From: Pseudoduganella lurida
GTDB lineage: Bacteria; Pseudomonadota; Gammaproteobacteria; Burkholderiales; Burkholderiaceae_D
Direction: 5' to 3'
Assembly: GCF_007830455.1 (NCBI RefSeq)
Contig: NZ_VLLB01000013.1
Coordinates: 35,024 to 99,023, forward strand
DNA: 64,000 nt
Within the stretch, counting starts at the first letter, position 1. The number at the start of each line of letters is the position of its first letter. The notes beneath the pieces are model-generated. The model made no database searches, was not told where the DNA came from, and saw nothing but the letters and a program-made list of their open reading frames with translations. Of this stretch, positions 47,632 through 55,147 are shown one piece after another. Made by a program: the position numbers and the translations under genes.

Positions 47632-50280
47632 TTAGTTCAGCGGCACCGTGATGGCCTTGCGGACAGCCACGCAACGCGCGTCTTCCTGCTGACGCTCCAG
47701 CAGCGCACGCCGTGTGCCGGCAGACAGGTCCTTCGCCTGCGCGGCCAGGTCGGCCAGGCGCTGCGCGCTTTGCGGCGTGCAGGTGGCCGGGATCATCGAT
47801 ACGCCGTAGGAGCGCATGTAGACGGGGCCGCTGGCCTTGTCCAGCTGCGGCAGCTGTGCCAGGCGCTGCGCGGCGGACTGCTCGCCCAGCGTCGAGGTCT
47901 GCGCGGCCGGGTACAGGTTTTCCATCGCCGTGCGGATGCGCGAAAACGGCAGCTTCGATCCCTGGTCGGCGATCTTCGCCAGCCATTCCGTCTTTACCGC
48001 CGCATCGGGACGCGCCACCTGCGCCGCCAGTGCAGAGGCCTGGCCTGCATCGGACTTGTCGCGCGCTTCCTCGGCCGCCAGCAGCTTTGCCGCATCCGGA
48101 TAGGCACGGGCCGACAGCTGGCGCACGATATTCCAGCGCACGTCCTGGTTGATGGTCACGCCCTTCGGCACGCCGCGTCCGTCGAACAGGCCGGCCAGGC
48201 GGTCCAGCGCCGCCTTGCTGCTGGCGACGTGGATGTGCGCATCGAGCCAGCGGCGGCGGAAGTTCTCGTCCTTGCCCGTCTGGACGCCCTGCCACGTCAT
48301 GGCTTCCAGCGCCTGCAGCGTCTTGCCGGTGTAGGCAGACGTCGGTGCCATCACCTGCAGATAGTCGGCGCTCTGCGCCATCATCGTCAGCACGGCGCCA
48401 AGCTGCGCGTAATCCGGCTCATGCGGCGCGTTGGCCAGCACGGCCTGCACGAACTCGTTCAGCGGCAGTTCCGCATCGCGCACGCCGTCCCACAGGCTTT
48501 GCCACAGCATGGAGCGCAGCAGCGGTTCGCCGACCTGGCCGATATCCTTGCGCGCGGTGGCGAACGAGCGACCGTCCAGCTTCACTTTCGCATAGCCCCA
48601 GTCTTCATAGTTCGGATAGACGAACTCCGGGCATTGCGCGCCGCGCAGTTCGGGCACGTCCGTGCTGGCGCCCTTGTAGGTGATGGCCACCTTGCGGTCC
48701 AGCTTCAGCGTTTTGCCGGCGTGGCGCAGCAGTGCCACCTGCACGCGCTGTTCGCGCAGCACCGGATACGCGGCCGGCGCGGTCTGGACGATGCTGAACG
48801 CATCCACCTTGCCGGCCTTGCATGTGTAGCTGGCGGTGATCGTGTTCACGCCGGGCTGGTACAGCCAGTCCTGCGTCCATTGCGTCAGGTCGCGGCCGGC
48901 CGCGGCACCGAGGCTGCCGATGAAGTCGTCCAGTTTGGCGTTCTGGAACTGGTACTTCACCAGGTAGTTGTGCACGCCGCGGCGGAACGGTTCTTCGCCC
49001 AGCAGGTGGCGCAGCTGCTTGAGCGTCGAGGCGCCCTTCGAATACGTGATCGCATCGATATTGTCGAAGGCGTTGCCGGTGGTGGCGACGGGCACTTCGA
49101 TCGGGTGCGTGCCGGGCGACTGGTCCAGTTTATAGGCCGCCGTCTTGCCCTGCGTGTAGAAGGACTCCCAGGCGTTCTTGAACTCCGTCGACTCGGCCAC
49201 GCCCAGCGTGCCCATGAAGGACGCGAAGCTCTCGTTCAGCCACAGGCCGTTCCACCACTTCATCGTCACCAGGTCGCCGAACCACTGGTGCGCCATTTCG
49301 TGCAGCAGCGTGGAGGCCAGGCCGCGGCGCTGGTCGGTCGTCATCTTGTCGCGGTGCAGGAAGCGCTTTTCGGCGAACGTGACGGCGCCGGCGTTTTCCA
49401 TCGCGCCGTACAGGAAGTCCGGCACCAGCAGCTGGTCGTACTTCTCGTACTGGTAAGGGATGCCGAAGTATTCGTCGAAGAAGGTGAAGCCCTGCTTGGT
49501 GTACTTGAACCACTCTTCCGGCTCCACCTGCGCGGCGACCGACTGGCGCGCCATCAGGCGCAGCGGGTACTTGCCCGTGTTGTCTTCCCAGACTTTATAA
49601 GGACCGGCGTGCATGGAGAAGTTATACGGCGACAGCTTCTTCGACACGGGGAACGTCCAGCGCTTGCCGCCGGCGGCATCTTCCACCTTCGTTTCGCGCG
49701 TGGTGGAGACGACGATCCAGTCCGCCGGTGCCGATACGTTCACCTGGTAGGTCGCCTTCAGGTCCGGCTGGTCGAACAGCGCGAACATTTGGTGCGCGGC
49801 GGCCGGCTCGAAGTGCGAGTAGGTATAGACGCGGCCATCAACGGGGTCGACCATCCGGTGCAGGCCTTCGCCGTTGGTGCTGTGGGGGCGCTCGAAGCTG
49901 ACGACGACCGTGTTGCGGCCCGACTTCAGGTTCGCCGCGGCCAGCGTGATGAACGAGTTGTCGTACTGCGGCGCGACGGTCTTGCCGTTCACGATGAGCG
50001 ACTTGATGGTGGCCTTGTCCAGGTCCACGGTCAGCGGCTTCGATGCGTCGTTCAGGTCGAACTGCAGCGTGGTGGTGGCCGCGAAAGTCTCCTTGCCGGT
50101 CAGCGTGAAGTCCAGCTGGTAGGCCACGTTCGAGACGCGCGCGGAACGGGCTTCGGCATCGGCCTGCGACAGCCATTGTTTTTCCGTGGCGGGCGCACCG
50201 GCCGCCAGAACGGCGGGCGCGCCCACCAGCAGCGAGGAACCGAGAGTCAGGGCTACGGCTTGCGATAAAAGCGATTTCAT
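47632..50280 (-). CDS. Exported M1-family aminopeptidase
   Basis: This is an 882-residue protein with a signal peptide (LTLGSSLLVGAPAVLAAG). The M1 layout is a beta-rich N domain and the exopeptidase motif GAMENAG. The zinc site is H327-E-x-x-H331 within HEMAHQWFGD, plus E350 in LWLNESFASF. A long helical ERAP1-like C domain follows, ending in VRKAITVPLN. The signal peptide distinguishes it from cytoplasmic PepN, so it should trim peptides in the periplasm. Divergent from the GNAT gene, its promoter lies in 50281-50376. Confidence 0.94.
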   Translation of the reverse strand: MKSLLSQAVALTLGSSLLVGAPAVLAAGAPATEKQWLSQADAEARSARVSNVAYQLDFTLTGKETFAATTTLQFDLNDASKPLTVDLDKATIKSLIVNGKTVAPQYDNSFITLAAANLKSGRNTVVVSFERPHSTNGEGLHRMVDPVDGRVYTYSHFEPAAAHQMFALFDQPDLKATYQVNVSAPADWIVVSTTRETKVEDAAGGKRWTFPVSKKLSPYNFSMHAGPYKVWEDNTGKYPLRLMARQSVAAQVEPEEWFKYTKQGFTFFDEYFGIPYQYEKYDQLLVPDFLYGAMENAGAVTFAEKRFLHRDKMTTDQRRGLASTLLHEMAHQWFGDLVTMKWWNGLWLNESFASFMGTLGVAESTEFKNAWESFYTQGKTAAYKLDQSPGTHPIEVPVATTGNAFDNIDAITYSKGASTLKQLRHLLGEEPFRRGVHNYLVKYQFQNAKLDDFIGSLGAAAGRDLTQWTQDWLYQPGVNTITASYTCKAGKVDAFSIVQTAPAAYPVLREQRVQVALLRHAGKTLKLDRKVAITYKGASTDVPELRGAQCPEFVYPNYEDWGYAKVKLDGRSFATARKDIGQVGEPLLRSMLWQSLWDGVRDAELPLNEFVQAVLANAPHEPDYAQLGAVLTMMAQSADYLQVMAPTSAYTGKTLQALEAMTWQGVQTGKDENFRRRWLDAHIHVASSKAALDRLAGLFDGRGVPKGVTINQDVRWNIVRQLSARAYPDAAKLLAAEEARDKSDAGQASALAAQVARPDAAVKTEWLAKIADQGSKLPFSRIRTAMENLYPAAQTSTLGEQSAAQRLAQLPQLDKASGPVYMRSYGVSMIPATCTPQSAQRLADLAAQAKDLSAGTRRALLERQQEDARCVAVRKAITVPLN

Positions 50281-50376
50281 CCTTATCCTTGTGAGATGTC
50301 CGCGCCCAGTCGACCCCCGAGTGGGCGGCGCGGGGATGATACCATCTGCGATTCACGCAACTGTCATCATTCGCCC

Positions 50377-50829
50377 ATGTCCATTGCCCTGGAATCGCCG
50401 GACCAGCCCGACGTCCACGCGCTGATCGCCGAGCTGGATGCCTACCTGTATTCGCTCTACCCGGCCGAGAACGTGTACGCGCTGGACCTCACGTCCCTTC
50501 TCGAGCCGAACGTGCTGTTCGCGGTGGCGCGCGATGCCGATGGCGCGGCGCTCGGCTGCGCGGCCGTGGTGGTGACGCCGGCTTACGGCGAGATCAAGCG
50601 CATGTATGTGCGGCCCGCCGCGCGCGGCCAGGGCGTCGCCCGCCGGCTGATCGACGCGCTGGAATCGGCGGCCGCGGCACAGGGCTGCAGCACATTCGTG
50701 CTGGAGACGGGCCCCACGCAGCCGGAGGCACTGGCGCTGTACGAGCGACTCGGCTACCGCTACTGCGGCGCGTTCGGCGACTATCCGGAGCATCCGCTGT
50801 CGGTCTTCATGCAGAAGGAGGCGCGGTGA
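50377..50829 (+). CDS. GNAT-family N-acetyltransferase
   Basis: This is a 150-residue single-domain acetyltransferase. The acetyl-CoA loop is VRPAARGQGVARRLIDALE, preceded by the strand GEIKRMYV. The C-terminal part ALALYERLGYRYCGAFGDYP completes the fold. The substrate is unknown. I start at ATG 50377; the open extension upstream is not conserved-looking. Its stop overlaps the next start (GTGA), so the two genes form a coupled pair. Confidence 0.92.
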   Translation: MSIALESPDQPDVHALIAELDAYLYSLYPAENVYALDLTSLLEPNVLFAVARDADGAALGCAAVVVTPAYGEIKRMYVRPAARGQGVARRLIDALESAAAAQGCSTFVLETGPTQPEALALYERLGYRYCGAFGDYPEHPLSVFMQKEAR

Positions 50830-51191
50830 GCTCACGCCCCGATACCGACACGCTGGACGAGCTGCGCACGTTGACGCGCGCGTTCGCGGCGGAGCGCGAC
50901 TGGCAGCAGTTCCACACGCCGAAGAACCTGGCGATGGCCTTGTCCGTGGAAGTCGCGGAACTGGTGGAGAACTTCCAGTGGCTGCCAACTGGCGCAGCGG
51001 AGGAACTGGATGAGCGCAAGCGCGAAGGCATCCGGCACGAGCTGGCCGATGTGCTCCTGTATCTCGTGCAGCTGGCCGACCGGACGGGCGTCGACCTGCG
51101 CGCCGCTGCGCTGGAGAAGCTGCGGCTCAACGCCCAGAAGTATCCGGTCGAGCGGGTGAAGGGCGATGCGCGCAGGTATGACGAGTATTGA
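50826..51191 (+). CDS. MazG-like nucleotide pyrophosphohydrolase (dCTPase/RS21-C6 type)
   Basis: This 121-residue all-alpha enzyme has the metal-binding pairs ALSVEVAELVENFQW (ExxE) and HELADVLLYLVQLAD (ExxD). A C-terminal NAQKYPVERVKG follows, as in RS21-C6/dCTPP1-like hydrolases. It likely removes non-canonical nucleoside triphosphates. It starts at GTG 50826, overlapping the GNAT stop. It converges on the T6SS PAAR gene with 3 nt between stops. Confidence 0.92.
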   Translation: MSSRPDTDTLDELRTLTRAFAAERDWQQFHTPKNLAMALSVEVAELVENFQWLPTGAAEELDERKREGIRHELADVLLYLVQLADRTGVDLRAAALEKLRLNAQKYPVERVKGDARRYDEY

Positions 51192-51194
51192 GCG

Positions 51195-51452
51195 TTACTT
51201 GATCGATGAGATCAGCTTGGCGCCGCAGGCTGTCGAAGCACCGTCATAAACATACTCCTTCCCACGATGCTTATTGCCCGAGCCGTCCGCCTGGATTGGA
51301 TAGGTGCCCTTGCATTGCGGGCAGAACGTCATGTCGCCCGCCAGTGCGGCAGGCTGGCCCAATACGACGGTGCCGGAGGCTGCAGATAGGACCGTCCCGC
51401 CGTGGCTCGTCTTATCGTTCAGCCGGATCACGCCTTTTCCTTTGTGCTTCAT
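51195..51452 (-). CDS. PAAR-domain spike tip protein
   Basis: This 85-residue single-domain protein has the PAAR pattern VIRLNDKTSHGGTVLSASG-like, then GQPAALAGDMTFCPQCKGTY. His and Cys residues (H, CPQC and a C-terminal C) could hold the tip metal. PAAR proteins cap the VgrG trimer at the sharp end of the T6SS spike. It is the last gene of the vgrG module; ATG 51452 overlaps the Sel1-protein stop as ATGA. Confidence 0.9.
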   Translation of the reverse strand: MKHKGKGVIRLNDKTSHGGTVLSAASGTVVLGQPAALAGDMTFCPQCKGTYPIQADGSGNKHRGKEYVYDGASTACGAKLISSIK

Positions 51453-53110
51453 CCCGCGCCTCCTGCCGATTGCGCGTCGATATCGCGATTGATGTCCACA
51501 CCGTCGGCGTCCATGAGGTGCCACGTGACGAGGTTCGCTGGCAGATCCAGTAGCCATGCCTGTTTTGGATCCGGGAAGCGCTGACCTTCGGTGATCCAGC
51601 TCTGGCGCCAGTGCTGGTTGATGATGGCGTGCAGAGGATGTTCGGGATCGATCCAGGGTTGCCATATACCGGTTGCCGGACATTTTGTCTCTGCCGCGCA
51701 CTGCATCAGAGGTTCGGCGTGCGGAACCATGCGAGTCAGGCCGTCCGCTGCATGGATGCGGACGGCCGGATAGTCGTGATCGATCGTCAGCCAGTGTTTC
51801 CACACAAGAGATTCGAGCGGAAGGGGCCGGACTCCCTCATCTGAATAAATGATCTGGAATGGCTCGCCTTTCTCATACAAGCCCGGCGCGATCGCTGCGA
51901 CTTTTCGCTGGAGCTGCTCCGAATCGACGGTCGTTGTGGGCTGCCAGTAGCCAGCAAACGGTGCACGCTTGGCTGCAGTCTGCTCACCGCTGCCCCGGAG
52001 GCGGTAGGCACTGTCGAGTGCTTGGCGTCCGGTTTTCTCCGGAACCGCCTCGGGACGGACAGGACGGGGTTTGAGCTTCGCTCCCATGGCAGCCTCGAGC
52101 AGAGTGTCCCTATCGCCATTCCAGGTCGGGATGATTGCAGGCGGGAGCGGGAGTATCTTGTCCAGGTTTGGGAAGCGGAAGCGGGGGTTGAACTCGAGTG
52201 CGTCGGCAAGCATACGATAACGCTCGCCTCTGGCTTTGTCGGCAAATGGAACAACCATCTCCGACAGGTTACGAGGATGATCAAACTCGATAAAAAGCTT
52301 GCCAGCGCAAGTGCTGCAGCCATATTTCACACCTTCATGAAGAATATGAAGAGCTTTTTTTCGGGTCTCTGGCGTGACAGGCCCAAACGTCTTTCCATCA
52401 GGGAGTGGCGGCTCAAGATACATATAATGCAACGCATGCGCCGCAGGACCGTAGCCTTGCGAGACTGAGCACTCCAGCATCTTCACCGCAACAGGAATAT
52501 TTGCCCAATAGCCGGGCAAATTATCGTCAGAAACGGCCCCGAGCCGATCGCCCAAATACGCTTGAGCAGAGGGATCCCCCATCAATGCCGCTTTTTGCAG
52601 GAATGCATAAGCTTTTGTCGCATCAGCTCTCACCCCTGTGCCATTCATGTAATAGGTTCCCATACGTTCAAATGCCGCGGGAATACCGGATAGCATCGCC
52701 GCCTCCACAATTTTAACTGCATCCTCGGCGCCGTGGGGAGGATCGTATCCTTCTATATAGAATGAAGCAAGATTCAACATGGCTTTCCAATATTTCCTGT
52801 CCGCTGCCCTCTTGGTCAATTCGACGATTCGCTTGTAGTCTCTGTCATCAAAATAAATCTCAGGATCTTCGAGAGAAATTGCCTCGGCAAGCCACCGATC
52901 CGCTTGCGCATCTACCGGAGGAAGATGATCCACCTCTTTGTTGCACACAAATGATTTCATGTGCGGATTAAAAAAATCAATACTCTGGTTTCTCGGTAAC
53001 TCTGGATTTGAAATTTTTGCCATTTTTCCATTGCCTCCGAAAGTAAAAATTGAGAACATGAGTGACATCACCATAACTAACGCTAAATATATAAATCGTT
53101 TCATGATCAC
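51449..53110 (-). CDS. Sel1-repeat protein, likely immunity to the phospholipase effector
   Basis: This is a 553-residue protein with an N-terminal hydrophobic helix (FIYLALVMVMSLMFSIFTF) that acts as signal or anchor, so most of it faces the periplasm. Sel1/TPR-like repeats occupy about residues 85-260 (AMLNLASFYIEG, AAFERMGTYYMNGTGVRADA, AQAYLGDRLG). The C-terminal 170 residues form a separate domain (WQPWIDPEHPLHAIINQHWR). Sel1-type proteins are known partners of Tle5 phospholipase D effectors in Pseudomonas, so immunity is the likely role. Lower GC suggests acquisition with the effector. GTG 53110 overlaps the effector stop; ATG 53104 is an alternative. Confidence 0.78.
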   Translation of the reverse strand: MIMKRFIYLALVMVMSLMFSIFTFGGNGKMAKISNPELPRNQSIDFFNPHMKSFVCNKEVDHLPPVDAQADRWLAEAISLEDPEIYFDDRDYKRIVELTKRAADRKYWKAMLNLASFYIEGYDPPHGAEDAVKIVEAAMLSGIPAAFERMGTYYMNGTGVRADATKAYAFLQKAALMGDPSAQAYLGDRLGAVSDDNLPGYWANIPVAVKMLECSVSQGYGPAAHALHYMYLEPPLPDGKTFGPVTPETRKKALHILHEGVKYGCSTCAGKLFIEFDHPRNLSEMVVPFADKARGERYRMLADALEFNPRFRFPNLDKILPLPPAIIPTWNGDRDTLLEAAMGAKLKPRPVRPEAVPEKTGRQALDSAYRLRGSGEQTAAKRAPFAGYWQPTTTVDSEQLQRKVAAIAPGLYEKGEPFQIIYSDEGVRPLPLESLVWKHWLTIDHDYPAVRIHAADGLTRMVPHAEPLMQCAAETKCPATGIWQPWIDPEHPLHAIINQHWRQSWITEGQRFPDPKQAWLLDLPANLVTWHLMDADGVDINRDIDAQSAGGAG

Positions 53111-55137
53111 CCATACCTTTTGACAGAGCTACGGCCATCCTGCAAAGGCATTAAAAATCCCTTCATGGCCTTGCTCCGCTTTTGATATTCCTGGTTATTT
53201 ATCATAAGCTCTGTCCAATCATGGAAAGTGCTTTTCAAATCGGTTTTCGCACACTCTGCGCCGTCCCACGCGCCGCCACTCAGCATCGACCATACCCTTT
53301 TTCGCAAGCCTTTGGTTAACACTGGATCGATCGTGGCCATGTTCAGTTCGCTGTCGCCAACCATGCTCCTTTGGTTGAGATTGGCGCTACCAAGCGTGCA
53401 AAATACGTCGTCAACCAGCAATAACTTGGAGTGAATATAAATTTCGCGGTAGCGCCATCTCCCTCCGATCATCCCGCACGCATTCAGCATTGCGGTGCAA
53501 ATCTTTACCCCGAATACATTGCGCAAAGTGTCGACGTTTGGTTTACTAATTTCTTTGGCATGGGCGATAGCCAGTGGTAGTGGCTTTTTACGCCGATACG
53601 ATGGCGCGAAATTCTGCGCCAATACCTGATCGTTTTCCGATTTAATCAATTTCTCCTGGCCGTTCAACCCTTCATGTTGACCTAGGGTGGCAAGCGCATC
53701 ATAAGTTCGAGGTATCATTTCCTCTAACTCGGGCATTGGGATGACAATGAAAATGTGCAGCAGCGGCATATCCGACAATGAAGAACCTTTTTTTTGCGCA
53801 GCGTCGTTCCAGAGCCTCATGACTTGTTGACGCTTTTTCAATAACCTCTGGCACCATTCTTCATATTGAAAGTACTGATTTTCCACATAAACGTACTTGA
53901 ACGCCAAGCTGGCGTTATCGGCAGCCTTGAAGTAGATCTCTTGTATCGAGCAGTCTTTTTCAGTGGGTTGGGTACGTATGATTTGTACCGTGCTATCGCT
54001 CCCCTCCGGCTTGCGAAGCAGCATCTCAGGAATTGGAAATTTCGACTCTCCGCCATTAAAATCTATTATCGGCTCGCCCACCCCATTCGACCCTGCGCGG
54101 CTCTATGCGGACGCAAAGTTGTTGTACAACGAAATGAGCGCGCCGCCACGATCGATTCGACATGCATAGTCCTGGAACGGTTTTATCGAGTCAAAAGTCT
54201 TCTGTGGATCTTTATTATCAGGTGCCGGTGAAGGATAAGTTCTTTCCCGTCGCCCCTCTTCGAGATTGTGGTGCGTGGTATCCCAGTAGTCTGTGACTGA
54301 ATTCAGTCCCATGACATACCCTACAGCTTTCACGCCATTTTTAAAGTCGAAATCGATGAGGATCGGCTTTTGATGATGCGAGCCAAATATCTCCATAAGA
54401 CCCCGTTAGGGCAAGGATGGCTTGGTGGATTCCGCGCTTATAGCACGATGAATCGATCGAATATCCGCAGAATGAATACGGATTTCCACATTTTCCAGAT
54501 ATTTGGCAAAAGCGGCTTGGTACCAGCTTGCGCAGTACTCTTCCCTTGCCAGCATTGGAATTTCTCTATCCTGATTTTGTGCATGTTTTCGCAGCCATTT
54601 CAGGATACCCAGATCATCTGGCGCCTCTTTATCGCCGATCGCTGCTCTGAGATCGGCCAGACTATTTTGCGCACTGAGGCGTTCTGCATCCTTCTTGCGC
54701 CCCCCGAAGAATCGCCAGGCATATTCGTCGTGCGTGTACCCTGGCATGTTCGTGACTTTGTGAGCCTGCTTTGCAACCCAGTCGAACCAGACCAGCAGAC
54801 GCACCTGCACCCCTCGTCGTCCCGCCGCTATCAAAAGGTCGCCGTACGTCTCGCCGCGAGGCCAGGGGCCAGTCGCGCCTCGTTCCAGCTCCATTGCCGG
54901 ATCAAACCCCCAACAGCAGAGATCAATGCTTTTCTGCGCATTGCGAATCTCCTTAGCGATGTCGGCAAAACCCTCCTCGCCGCATACAAACATCGTCAGC
55001 TTGTTGTTGTGCGTGATCGGGTGCGTGACCTTGCCTTTGATGTTCCGGTTCTCCAGCAGCCACTGGGCCGTGCACTTCGCTTCACCGCTCTTCACATCCA
55101 CATGCGTCGTCTCGCAACGATTGATCTCATCGGTCAT
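53107..55137 (-). pseudogene. Tle5-like phospholipase D T6SS effector with two in-frame stops
   Basis: One reading frame runs from ATG 55137 (GGAGG upstream) to TGA 53107 with 676 codon positions, interrupted only by TAA at codon 244 (54406-54408) and TAG at codon 345 (54103-54105). Read through, it is a two-domain phospholipase D. HKD motif 1 is H255-x-K257-x4-D262 (HHQKPILID) and HKD motif 2 is H569-x-K571-x4-D576 (IHSKLLLVD). VMGLNSVTDYWDT and ENQYFQYEEW are also as in Tle5. No frameshift is needed. The TAG lies in NFASA*SRAG, where Tle5 proteins have Trp. It probably attacked target-cell phospholipids in the periplasm and is now inactive, unless the stops are sequencing errors or are read through. 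Confidence 0.85.
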
Positions 55138-55147
55138 ACAGCCTCCG

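Noticed and set aside
46831..50268. A 1145-codon open frame on the plus strand opposite the M1 aminopeptidase gene
   Set aside because: It is His/Arg/Gln/Val-rich shadow sequence. The minus strand shows a full M1 peptidase with its zinc site, and long antisense frames are expected at this GC content.
53107..55137. Three separate genes or recoded stops (selenocysteine/pyrrolysine) in the phospholipase region
   Set aside because: The parts share one frame and one domain family, and neither HKD half works alone. The stops are TAA and TAG, and I see no recoding element or machinery.
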